Part shown: positions 1 to 6,042 of the stretch, piece after piece
Position numbering within the stretch: position 1 is the first letter of the stretch
How the letters are laid out: each line of letters starts with the position of its first letter
Source: an uncultured Bacilli bacterium
GTDB taxonomy: Bacteria > Bacillota_I > Bacilli_A > RF39 > UBA660
Direction of reading: 5' to 3'
DNA: 8,267 nt
Assembly (NCBI GenBank): GCA_934120265.1
Contig: CAKOTU010000026.1
Location: forward strand, 1-8,267
The notes under the pieces: generated by a model
Database searches by the model: none
The model's input: the letters and a program-made list of their open reading frames with translations, nothing else
What the model was told of the DNA's origin: nothing
Position numbers and translations under genes: made by a program

Positions 1-36
1 TCTAGACTACTTTAAAGTCTAGAAACTTTGTGTTTT
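1..36 (-). promoter_or_regulatory. Leader hairpin II, copy A (cut by window edge)
   Basis: TCTAGAC (1-7) and GTCTAGA (17-23) form a 7-bp perfect stem. The arm CTTTGTGTTTT (26-36) corresponds to the outer arm of the copy B hairpin; its partner would lie just left of position 1. By analogy with copy B it is a possible attenuator or terminator at the end of the leader. Confidence 0.5.
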
Positions 37-51
37 CTTTTTCGTTTAATA

Positions 52-123
52 CTATAGTATGATTAAATAACCCCCCCCCCAGGTTAGGTTTTGAGCTAGT
101 TTTATACTTATATCTTTAATCAT
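52..123 (-). CDS. Micro-ORF of leader copy A, shifted by a G10 tract
   Basis: The ORF begins at an ATG (121-123) after an AAAGG ribosome site with 10-base spacing. As sequenced it has 23 codons and stops at TAG (52-54). The first half matches the copy B micro-ORF (MIKDI against MVKEI, then KL, QN and W). After the tryptophan codon, ten G's on the minus strand shift the frame. Eleven or eight G's would restore a reading frame matching copy B (FNHTI, KEN, KFLDF) and ending at TAG (2-4). It may be a leader peptide, a phase-variable small protein, or a chance ORF inside a structured RNA. The differences between copies are not strongly confined to third codon positions, so the coding evidence is moderate. 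No known family is recognised. Confidence 0.4.
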   Translation of the reverse strand: MIKDISIKLAQNLTWGGGYLIIL

Positions 124-128
124 ACCAT
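54..128 (-). promoter_or_regulatory. Leader hairpin I, copy A (start-codon sequestering)
   Basis: ATAGTATGATTAAA (54-67) pairs with TTTAATCATACCAT (115-128): 14 pairs, with one G-U wobble in the minus-strand RNA. The upstream arm contains the micro-ORF start codon. Relative to copy B one pair has changed on both sides (A-T here at 62/120, G-C at 5989/6039), which keeps the pairing. An inner stem TAACC/GGTTA in the loop uses part of the G tract. Confidence 0.65.
71..80. repeat. C10 (minus-strand G10) homopolymer tract
   Basis: Ten consecutive C's on the plus strand stand out in very AT-rich DNA. Copy B has only two bases at the equivalent place, so the tract accounts for the whole 8-base length difference between copies. 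It lies inside the possible micro-ORF, between the arms of the 14-bp hairpin. Tracts of this length can slip in replication and are also prone to assembly error. Confidence 0.9.
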
Positions 129-147
129 CACTACCTTTACTGTTTCT

Positions 148-177
148 ATTATACAATTTATAATTTGTTATTGTCAA
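148..177 (-). promoter_or_regulatory. Consensus sigma-A promoter of leader copy A
   Basis: On the minus strand the -35 box TTGACA (172-177) and the -10 box TATAAT (148-153) both match consensus perfectly, with an 18-bp spacer. The same arrangement, with a similar spacer, stands in copy B. The predicted transcription start is near position 141, about 18 bases before the micro-ORF start codon. Confidence 0.85.
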
Positions 178-203
178 CCAAAATAAATTTTTACTTCACA
201 TCA

Positions 204-228
204 CAAAAAAAGCACACTTGTGTGCTTT
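204..228 (-). terminator. proS intrinsic terminator
   Basis: On the minus strand AAAGCACAC and GTGTGCTTT form a tight GC-containing stem (209-217 with 220-228), followed by a run of T's (204-211). It begins nine bases after the proS stop codon and separates proS from the copy A promoter. Confidence 0.92.
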
Positions 229-234
229 ATTATA

Positions 235-1659
235 TTAATATTGTATACCCCAAACTACTAAATGTTTAGCTTCTTTACCACAAACAATACATTTTCCATC
301 TATTAATTTATGATCTTCTAAAATACAACGTGATTTAGTACCTTTTATTTCTTTCATTTTTAGTTCACATTCTTCGCTACCACACCAATCCGCTTTTACA
401 AATCCTGGATGGTTTGTCACGATATCTTCTACTTCTTTTAAAGTATGTGCTTCATAAGTTTGACTATTGCGTCTTTCTAAAGCTCTATTATATAAATTAT
501 CTTGAATATCAGCAAGTAAACTATTAATTACAGTTACAATATCTACATCTTTATTAACAGTAGTTTTTGCTTTAGTATCACGACGCGCTAAAGTGATATT
601 ATTATTTTCTAAGTCACGAGCACCAATTTCAATACGAACTGGAATACCATTTACTTCTGCCTCTGCAAATTTATATCCTGGAGATTTTTCAGTTTCATCT
701 ATCATAACTCTAATATTATTTTCTTCCAATTGATTATATAATTTATGACTTAATTCTAAAACTTTAGGATCATTGCCAATTGGAATAATTGCTACTTGAG
801 TTGGAGCTATATTTGGAGGAAGTACCAATCCATCATCATCACTATGAACCATAATTAAAGCTCCTATCATACGTGAAGATGAGCCCCAAGATGTCTGATA
901 TACATATTCTAATTCGTTATTTTTATTTAAAAATTTAATATCATATGCCTTTGAAAATCTTTGACCAAAGTAGTGACTTGTACCAGACTGTAATGATACA
1001 CCATTATACATTAAGGCTTCTATTGTTAATGTATAATCAGCACCAGCAAATTTTTCACGATCTGTTTTTTTACCAGTAATAGCAGGAATTGCTAAATATT
1101 TTTCAAAGAAAGTTTTATATACATTTAACATATCTTTGGTTTCTTTTTCGGCTTCTTCTTTAGTAGCATGAATTGTATGTCCTTCTTGCCACCAGAATTC
1201 ACGACTTCTTAAGAATGGTCTAGTTTCTTTTTCCCAGCGCATAACACTACACCATTGATTGTATTTCATAGGTAGATCGCGATAAGATTTAACTTTAGTT
1301 GAATAATAATCACTAAATAGTGTTTCGCTAGTAGGTCTAATACACATTCTTTCTTCTAATTCTTTTTGTCCACCAATTGTTACCCATGCTACTTCAGGAG
1401 CAAAACCATTAATTAGTTCTCCTTCTTTTTTCATTAAGTTTTCTGGTATCAACATTGGCATAGCTACATTTTTATGTCCTGTTTTTTTGAACATTTTATC
1501 CATTTCTTTTTGTATCATTTCCCATATAGCATAACCGTTAGGCTCTAAAATAATACATCCTTTTACATTTGAATAACTTGCTAAATGAGCAGCATTAACT
1601 ACATCTGTATACCATTTAGCAAAATCAACATCTCTACTTGTAATTGCTTTATTTGCCAT
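235..1659 (-). CDS. proS: Prolyl-tRNA synthetase, archaeal/eukaryote-type
   Basis: This cytoplasmic class II aminoacyl-tRNA synthetase charges tRNA-Pro with proline for translation. At 474 aa it is the short archaeal/eukaryotic-like form (also found in many Firmicutes and Mollicutes), lacking the inserted editing domain of the long bacterial form. The catalytic core shows class II motif 2 (RWEKETRPFLRSREFWWQEGH) at about residues 140-160 and motif 3 (GSSSRMIGALIMVHSDDDG) at about 260-280. An anticodon-binding domain follows (from TQVAIIPIG). The C-terminal domain has four cysteines suited to zinc (C426, C431, C457, C460), with an extra C445, and ends in tyrosine, as is typical of this subfamily. 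The ATG start has AAGGAG at 7-base spacing. There is no T-box leader: the predicted transcript begins about 12 bases before the start. Confidence 0.97.
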   Translation of the reverse strand: MANKAITSRDVDFAKWYTDVVNAAHLASYSNVKGCIILEPNGYAIWEMIQKEMDKMFKKTGHKNVAMPMLIPENLMKKEGELINGFAPEVAWVTIGGQKELEERMCIRPTSETLFSDYYSTKVKSYRDLPMKYNQWCSVMRWEKETRPFLRSREFWWQEGHTIHATKEEAEKETKDMLNVYKTFFEKYLAIPAITGKKTDREKFAGADYTLTIEALMYNGVSLQSGTSHYFGQRFSKAYDIKFLNKNNELEYVYQTSWGSSSRMIGALIMVHSDDDGLVLPPNIAPTQVAIIPIGNDPKVLELSHKLYNQLEENNIRVMIDETEKSPGYKFAEAEVNGIPVRIEIGARDLENNNITLARRDTKAKTTVNKDVDIVTVINSLLADIQDNLYNRALERRNSQTYEAHTLKEVEDIVTNHPGFVKADWCGSEECELKMKEIKGTKSRCILEDHKLIDGKCIVCGKEAKHLVVWGIQY

Positions 1660-1666
1660 AAAATCA

Positions 1667-1688
1667 CTCCTTTTTTAATTATATCAAA
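1667..1688 (-). promoter_or_regulatory. proS promoter and ribosome site
   Basis: A perfect TATAAT (1678-1683) preceded by TG at the extended -10 position lies just upstream of AAAGGAG (1667-1673). No convincing -35 box stands 16-18 bases upstream; that DNA is the T-rich tail of the preceding terminator. The predicted leader is only about 12 bases. Confidence 0.6.
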
Positions 1689-1725
1689 AAAATAAAAGAA
1701 AAGAAATCAATTATTAACGATTTCT
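1685..1725 (-). terminator. Terminator of the mutL / 165-aa gene unit
   Basis: AGAAATC (1702-1708) pairs with GATTTCT (1719-1725) around a 10-base loop. On the minus strand a long T-rich run follows (1685-1701). The stem is short and AT-rich, but its place between genes and its T tail fit an intrinsic terminator. Confidence 0.65.
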
Positions 1726-1761
1726 TCTACTTTATTAATACAATCTTAACTAATATTTTGC

Positions 1762-2259
1762 TTAACTTAATACTAGTTTTTTATTACCATTATTTATTAT
1801 TTCATTAATATCAATATTATAATAAGCAGTTATTTTAATAAATAGATAAGGGGAATTTTTAAGTAAATCATATAGGCTCTGAAATGATGTTTGATCGTTC
1901 TCTTTTAATATCTGAGTAGTTCTTTTTATTTGACTATAAGAATTTGATGGCATAGTATTTAATGATTTCCTTTCTTCTACCAAAGTTTCATCAAAATATA
2001 TTTTTTTAATTTCTTCACATCTATAGAAGACTATTCTTTCCATCCATTCTTTATTAAGATTAGAGCTCTTTATTTCATATAAACTATATAATTTACCGTT
2101 TCCGTCTTTATAGTAAGTTATTTTATTAGTTACCTCGCCAGGTTCTATTGTAATGAAAATATGATTTACTAAATCTTTAATTAAGTTATTATTATCTAAG
2201 TAATTTATTACTGCACTTATAGCCTTATTACTTTCATTTCTTTCTTCTAACTCATTCAT
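1762..2259 (-). CDS. Unrecognised 165-aa protein linked to mutL
   Basis: I do not recognise the family. The product is charged, rich in Asn, Lys, Ile and Glu, with no signal peptide, membrane segment, cysteine cluster or evident catalytic motif, so it is probably a soluble cytoplasmic protein. The first 35 residues look helical and polar. The middle (about 40-95) alternates hydrophobic and polar residues like beta strands (for example KITYYKD, LYSLYEI). The last 50 residues look helical again. The start is supported by AGGAG at 8-base spacing, overlapping the mutL stop; the gap to mutL is 10 bases, so the two are almost certainly co-transcribed and probably translationally coupled. A terminator follows it. 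Base composition resembles its neighbours, so nothing points to recent transfer. Confidence 0.75.
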   Translation of the reverse strand: MNELEERNESNKAISAVINYLDNNNLIKDLVNHIFITIEPGEVTNKITYYKDGNGKLYSLYEIKSSNLNKEWMERIVFYRCEEIKKIYFDETLVEERKSLNTMPSNSYSQIKRTTQILKENDQTSFQSLYDLLKNSPYLFIKITAYYNIDINEIINNGNKKLVLS

Positions 2260-2269
2260 GACTAGTCTC

Positions 2270-4042
2270 CTAAACTATTTTATCAAAACCACTACGTTTA
2301 AATAACTTTTCTAAATCATAGTTAGAATAAAATATAGTTGTTGGTCTACCATGTGGACAATTAAATGGATTTTTACATTTTCTTAAATCATTTATTAATT
2401 GTTCATGTTCCTCTAAAGTAATACTTTCATTAGCTTTTATTGCCATCTTGCAGCTTAACATAGTTGCTACTTTTTCATTAAATTTAACAATTGAAAAATC
2501 TTTTTCTGTCATTATTACAACTTCAATAATTCTTCTAGTCGCATCTTCTTCATAGCCTTTTGGAAGCCATGTAGGATGAGCCTTTACAATAATTGAATTA
2601 ACACCAAATTCTTCTATTTCAAATCCTATATTTTGAAGTAAATCAAAGTGTTCTTTTAAAACAATAAATTCCGTATTTGAAAGCTCTATTGTAAAAGGAA
2701 ATAATAACGAGATTTTCTCTTTAGTAGGATGCCCCAATTTCTCTTTATAATATTCATAATTAATTCTTTCTTTAGCTGCGTGTTGATCAATTATGTACAT
2801 TCCCTTTTCATTTTGACCAATGATATATGTACCATGAACAAATCCAGCTGGATATATTTCAGGCATTCTTTCTCCAGGTTCTTCTATATCTTCTTTTTCT
2901 ACTTCTGTATTAGTTAAATCAAGATTTACTTCAATTGGTTTATAATAAGTTTCTTCTTCAGAAACTCTTTCCAAGTCTAAAGTCATTTCTTCATATTGTG
3001 GCTTCTCAACTATTATTTCTTCTTTTGGCTCAATAACTACTTCTTTTTTAGGTATTAAATTCTTTTTACTTATTTTATTTGTTATTATTTCCGAAACGAG
3101 TTCTAATAATCTATCAAAATTAGAAAATTTAATATCCATTTTAGTAGGATGAATATTCACATCTACTAAACTAGGATCTACTTCAATATTTAAAACAACA
3201 ATTGGGTATCTATTATCAGGTTTATAAGAGTGATAACTATCATTTATTACTCTATTTAAATCTTGATTTCTAACTACCCTACCATTAACAATAGTAATTA
3301 TATGATTACGACTAGAACGATGTATAAAAGGGGCACTTATATATCCATTTATTTCATAATCTATATTTTCGCCACTTACTTCAAACATGTTACGGCTTAC
3401 TTCAACTCCATATATTGCATTAATAGTTTTAAGTAAATTACCACTGCCATCAGTATTTAGAATAACCGAATCGTTATTCGCTAAAGTAAACTTTATATTA
3501 GGATGTGATAAAGCAAGTTTATTAATATAATCAGTTATACTAGCAAGTTCAGTATATAAACTTTTCATATGTTTTAAACGAGCCGGAGTATTATAAAATA
3601 AATCTTGAACAGAAATAATAGTTCCTCTTCTTGCATCTCCGTTTTCTATAGATTCAACAACCCCACCATTAATTTTAACAATTGTACCAACATCACCAGT
3701 TGACGTTTTTAAATAAACCCTACTAACACTAGCGATAGAGGCAAGAGCTTCACCTCTAAAACCTAATGTCATTATTCGGTACAAATCATCCTCATTTTTA
3801 AGCTTACTTGTTGCATGACGAAAAAAAGCAAGTTTAGCATCTTCTCTATCCATACCACATCCATTATCAGTAACTTTTATTTCTTTAGTACCAGCTTCTT
3901 TTAGTTCTATTCTAATTTCATCAGAACCTGCATCTATACTATTTTCTACTAATTCTTTAACAACAGATGAACATCTTTCTACAACTTCTCCTGCTGCTAT
4001 TTTATTGGATAATAATTCATCCATTACCTTTATTTTTGACAT
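2270..4042 (-). CDS. mutL: DNA mismatch repair protein MutL (endonuclease type)
   Basis: MutL links MutS mismatch recognition to strand removal; in bacteria without MutH it nicks the new strand itself. The N-terminal GHKL ATPase shows ELVENSIDAG (30-39), DNGCGM (59-64), RHATSKL (75-81) and GFRGEA (94-99). A Glu-rich linker lies at about 330-390. The C-terminal domain has the metal-binding endonuclease motif DQHAAKERINYE (419-430), SCKMAIKA, and CPHGRPT (562-568), so nicking activity is expected. The segment after the DQHA motif (KISLLFPF), where a beta-clamp-binding motif usually sits, is a poor match to the Gram-positive consensus. The protein is 590 aa, slightly short but complete. The ATG start follows a modest GGTGG site. 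mutS is not in this window, although it is often the neighbour. Confidence 0.97.
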   Translation of the reverse strand: MSKIKVMDELLSNKIAAGEVVERCSSVVKELVENSIDAGSDEIRIELKEAGTKEIKVTDNGCGMDREDAKLAFFRHATSKLKNEDDLYRIMTLGFRGEALASIASVSRVYLKTSTGDVGTIVKINGGVVESIENGDARRGTIISVQDLFYNTPARLKHMKSLYTELASITDYINKLALSHPNIKFTLANNDSVILNTDGSGNLLKTINAIYGVEVSRNMFEVSGENIDYEINGYISAPFIHRSSRNHIITIVNGRVVRNQDLNRVINDSYHSYKPDNRYPIVVLNIEVDPSLVDVNIHPTKMDIKFSNFDRLLELVSEIITNKISKKNLIPKKEVVIEPKEEIIVEKPQYEEMTLDLERVSEEETYYKPIEVNLDLTNTEVEKEDIEEPGERMPEIYPAGFVHGTYIIGQNEKGMYIIDQHAAKERINYEYYKEKLGHPTKEKISLLFPFTIELSNTEFIVLKEHFDLLQNIGFEIEEFGVNSIIVKAHPTWLPKGYEEDATRRIIEVVIMTEKDFSIVKFNEKVATMLSCKMAIKANESITLEEHEQLINDLRKCKNPFNCPHGRPTTIFYSNYDLEKLFKRSGFDKIV

Positions 4043-4057
4043 ACTACCACCATTTAA

Positions 4058-4068
4058 ATTATATCATA
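4058..4068 (-). promoter_or_regulatory. Extended -10 promoter of mutL
   Basis: On the minus strand TATGATATAAT gives a perfect TATAAT (4058-4063) with a TATG extended -10 element. There is no clear -35 box. The expected transcription start is about 9 bases before the mutL ATG. It sits directly after the terminator of the preceding gene, so mutL appears to be separately transcribed. Confidence 0.6.
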
Positions 4069-4069
4069 G

Positions 4070-4102
4070 AAAAAGGAAATAACTATCATTTATTTCCTTT
4101 TT
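4070..4102 (-). terminator. Terminator of the sigma-like gene
   Basis: AAAAAGGAAATAA (4070-4082) and TTATTTCCTTTTT (4090-4102) are perfect 13-bp complements around a 7-base loop; the minus-strand 3' side ends in a T run. The gene's own stop codon TGA (4086-4088) lies in the loop, so the terminator overlaps the coding end. The palindrome could also act on plus-strand transcripts, but no plus-strand gene is seen. Confidence 0.8.
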
Positions 4103-4757
4103 TAAATTGTTTATTTAATTCATATAGTTTTCTTGTTGAAATTAATCTTCGAATAGTCATTAATTCTTTAGCAATAGTCCTTCTTATTGAAACTCGAGAT
4201 ACATTATATATTCGACCAATTTCTTCTAAAGTATACTGTTTACCATAAAAACCAAAATGTAGCTTTATGCATTCACTAACTGGTTGTGGCAAAGAATCTA
4301 CGTAATTTCTTACCTGCGTTGCTAATTCTTTTTTCTCATAATCTTCTTCGATATTTATTTCAAAATCAGTTATATATTCGTTATCTATCATATCATTATC
4401 ATCAACGCTTGAGATATAGCCATAATTTATTGTCATTTCATTATTAGGTAAATTACTTAAAAATTTAGCAATTTTTTGTTTAATATTTCTTGTAGCATAC
4501 TTAGGAAAGCTTTTAAATTTTTCGCAGTCAAATTTGTCCACACAATTAATAAGTTCTAATATTCCAACTTGAAATAGCTCCTCCTTATCACAGTTACCAC
4601 CATAGGCGTCTACAACTTCTTTAACCAAGTTTAAATTATGCAAGATAATTAATTCTCGATTATCTTTCCCGTTTTTCATTTCTCTAAACAATTTCATATT
4701 TTCAGAATCAGAGAATTGTTCTTCTAATTCCGCTATAAAATAGTCTTCTTTTTTCAC
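4086..4757 (-). CDS. Divergent sigma-70 family RNA polymerase sigma factor
   Basis: The 223-aa protein has two sigma-like parts. Region 2 spans about residues 33-99: NLNLVKEVV, then EELFQVGILELINCVDKFD, then YATRNIKQKI. Region 4 spans about 148-206, with LPQPVSECIKLHFGF followed by a helix-turn-helix (YTLEEIGRIYNVSRVSIRRT). Region 1.1 and a recognisable region 3 are missing; an acidic linker (about 104-145) joins the two parts. The tryptophan pair that housekeeping factors use to melt the -10 element (YATWWIRQ) is replaced by Arg-Asn, so it is not the main sigma factor. It probably directs RNA polymerase to a small set of promoters. The start is GTG with AGAGGG at short spacing. It has its own strong promoter and terminator. 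Its targets are unknown; the neighbouring pilin unit has a sigma-A-like promoter. Confidence 0.8.
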   Translation of the reverse strand: MKKEDYFIAELEEQFSDSENMKLFREMKNGKDNRELIILHNLNLVKEVVDAYGGNCDKEELFQVGILELINCVDKFDCEKFKSFPKYATRNIKQKIAKFLSNLPNNEMTINYGYISSVDDNDMIDNEYITDFEINIEEDYEKKELATQVRNYVDSLPQPVSECIKLHFGFYGKQYTLEEIGRIYNVSRVSIRRTIAKELMTIRRLISTRKLYELNKQFKKGNK

Positions 4758-4781
4758 GTTTTCCCTCTTTTCGTGTAGTTT

Positions 4782-4810
4782 ATTCTAGCATTATCTTGAT
4801 TTTTTGTCAA
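4782..4810 (-). promoter_or_regulatory. Promoter of the sigma-like gene
   Basis: The minus strand has TTGACA (4805-4810), a 17-bp spacer and TAGAAT (4782-4787), with TGC just before the -10 as an extended element. The -35 box begins almost immediately after the T tail of the pilin terminator. Confidence 0.8.
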
Positions 4811-4811
4811 T

Positions 4812-4837
4812 AAAAAGAATGCTTTTCAGCACTCTTT
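4812..4837 (-). terminator. Pilin gene intrinsic terminator
   Basis: AAAGAGTGCT and AGCATTCTTT form a 10-bp stem (4814-4823 with 4828-4837, one G-U pair) closed by a GAAA tetraloop on the minus strand, followed by more T's. It starts one base after the pilin stop codon. Confidence 0.9.
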
Positions 4838-4838
4838 C

Positions 4839-5870
4839 TTAACTTAAATTAGCTTTTGAGACAGTTATAACTGGGCGAATACCATAGCTATTTGATTCAC
4901 CAACATAAGTATAACTAATAATTCCATTATAATATACAAACCACGCTGCCATAGAGTCTGCAGTGTATGCGGAAGATGTCCAATAACCATTTACGCCTGC
5001 TACTGCATTAGTTGTATTATTTAAATAATCGTGCAACCATGTGTCTACACTTGAAACTACACTTTTATCATCGAATATTTTTCCTGATACTGTTGCAATT
5101 TTGTTTGCACTTGGTAATGTAATTTGTAATTGACTTAATTTAACCCAACTAGTTGTGCCTGATGATAAGTACGCTTTTGCTGCTTCGGCTTGCTTTGAAG
5201 GATCATCATTTTTATGATTATTACTATCAGTTGCCCATGCAACTAACCCCTTATCAGCTGGTATATTACTTGGCGTTATTGCTTTTCCATTAGCATCTAT
5301 ATTAGCATTCATTATTAATGACACTCTATCTCCATTTGTTTCTAATACATAAAATGCTTTGGAATCATTGTCTCCAAGTTCACACGTAAATTCATTTCCT
5401 GCAACTAAATTATCTAAATTTACTCCATTTGATTTTGTACATAATACCCCTTTATATAATTTTTGCGCTTCATATTTTTTTAGTGTAGGATTATATATAA
5501 CGTCGTATTCTCCCACTGTCATTATTGAATCTGTTGTTACTTGTCCGTTACTGATTATTATTGTTCCTCCAGTTGGTTTATTTCCATTCATTTCGATTGT
5601 TAATTTGCCGTCCGATAAACTTGATACTAATAGATTACCGTTTTCATCTATTATGTATGCTCCATCAGGAACACCATCACTATCTAATTTTGACGTTGCC
5701 ACTGCAGTTTCTACAGCATCGATATAGTTCTCTGCACTTCTCTCAGCTGCGCCTTTCTTCGCACTTTTTATAGTATTCATTACTATAGGTGTTGCTATTA
5801 ATGCTATTATTGCTAATACTACTATTACCGCTAGTAATTCGATAAGTGTAAATCCCTTTTTATTTTTCAT
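4839..5870 (-). CDS. Type IV pilin-like protein with C-type-lectin-like end
   Basis: This 343-aa protein has a class III prepilin leader: MKNKKG, then FTLIELLAVIVVLAIIALIATPI. The expected prepilin peptidase cut is between G6 and F7, with the hallmark glutamate at mature position 5 and a hydrophobic helix to about residue 29. A helix (about 35-60) continues into a beta-rich extracellular part. C144 and C163 may form a disulfide. The last 60 residues contain GYWTSSAY (W297 in it), AAWFVYYNG and SYGIRPVI (R332), the YWTSS...GxRPV signature of C-type-lectin/FGE-like domains at the ends of many surface proteins and some diversity-generating-retroelement targets. It is probably a surface-displayed pilin or pseudopilin with a ligand-binding tip. 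The start has a perfect AAGGAGG at 6-base spacing. It is monocistronic, with no pilus assembly genes nearby. Its base composition looks less AT-rich than its neighbours. The ligand is unknown. Confidence 0.88.
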   Translation of the reverse strand: MKNKKGFTLIELLAVIVVLAIIALIATPIVMNTIKSAKKGAAERSAENYIDAVETAVATSKLDSDGVPDGAYIIDENGNLLVSSLSDGKLTIEMNGNKPTGGTIIISNGQVTTDSIMTVGEYDVIYNPTLKKYEAQKLYKGVLCTKSNGVNLDNLVAGNEFTCELGDNDSKAFYVLETNGDRVSLIMNANIDANGKAITPSNIPADKGLVAWATDSNNHKNDDPSKQAEAAKAYLSSGTTSWVKLSQLQITLPSANKIATVSGKIFDDKSVVSSVDTWLHDYLNNTTNAVAGVNGYWTSSAYTADSMAAWFVYYNGIISYTYVGESNSYGIRPVITVSKANLS

Positions 5871-5910
5871 ATTATTCCTCCTTTTTTAGATTTACTTAGT
5901 AAAGGCACAC

Positions 5911-5963
5911 ATAAAAACACAAAGAAATCTAGGCTCTTTAAAAGTCTAGAAACTTTGCGTTTT
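5911..5963 (-). promoter_or_regulatory. Leader hairpin II, copy B: attenuator-like terminator
   Basis: The outer arms AAAACACAAAG (5914-5924) and CTTTGCGTTTT (5953-5963) give 11 pairs in the minus-strand RNA with one G-U. An inner stem pairs TCTAG (5928-5932) with CTAGA (5946-5950), with further pairs inside. The 3' arm is U-rich and runs into GTGTTTTTAT, as in an intrinsic terminator. It lies about 40 bases before the pilin start, and its 5' half is the end of the micro-ORF. This layout suits transcription attenuation controlled by translation of the micro-ORF; the mechanism is inferred. Confidence 0.55.
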
Positions 5964-6042
5964 CTTTATTCACAAATATTATAGTATGGTTAAATCTCCA
6001 AGCTGGATTTTGAGTTAATTTCTTATTTATTTCTTTAACCAT
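5938..6042 (-). CDS. Possible 34-aa leader peptide upstream of pilin
   Basis: The ORF begins at ATG (6040-6042) after AAAGG with 10-base spacing, 18 bases from the predicted transcription start, and ends at TAA (5938-5940). The peptide is basic and polar (MVKEINKKL at the start, KFLDF at the end), with no membrane segment and no run of a single amino acid that would name a sensed tRNA. Copy A preserves the ribosome site, the start and, apart from the G-tract shift, most of the peptide, with several conservative changes (V/I, E/D, I/V, A/T). Its last codons lie in the 5' half of the attenuator-like hairpin, so its translation could affect pilin expression. The ORF may instead be incidental to a conserved RNA structure. 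Confidence 0.5.
   Translation of the reverse strand: MVKEINKKLTQNPAWRFNHTIIFVNKENAKFLDF

Larger units (their letters stand above)
1..177 (-). repeat. Leader cassette copy A (promoter, micro-ORF, hairpins)
   Basis: This stretch aligns end to end with 5928-6096. By hand count about 78% of bases match, and the only length difference is an 8-base expansion of the C run at 71-80. Conserved parts, read on the minus strand, are a TTGACA/TATAAT promoter, a 15-base block around the ribosome site (AGTAAAGGTAGTGAT), the ATG at 121-123, a 14-bp inverted repeat (54-67 with 115-128), and a TCTAGAC/GTCTAGA hairpin at 1-23. The cassette starts just after the proS terminator and reads out of the left edge, so its target gene is not visible. 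In copy B the target is a pilin-like gene, so a similar target may lie to the left; that is inference. Confidence 0.85.

Noticed and set aside
1..177. Transposon or MITE explanation of the repeat
   Set aside because: No target-site duplication or transposase is seen. The unit coincides with a functional promoter and leader, although a mobile origin cannot be excluded.
2729..2917. Plus-strand open frame of 62 codons
   Set aside because: It is antisense to the conserved mutL C-terminal domain, has no ribosome site, and has a low-complexity Phe/Ile-rich product.
4839..5041. Diversity-generating retroelement within the window
   Set aside because: The C-terminal domain resembles known targets, but no reverse transcriptase, accessory gene or template repeat is present.
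5359..5773. Two plus-strand open frames opposite the pilin gene
   Set aside because: Both mirror the pilin coding strand. Their products resemble no family, and the minus-strand gene has a clear signal leader, ribosome site, promoter and terminator.
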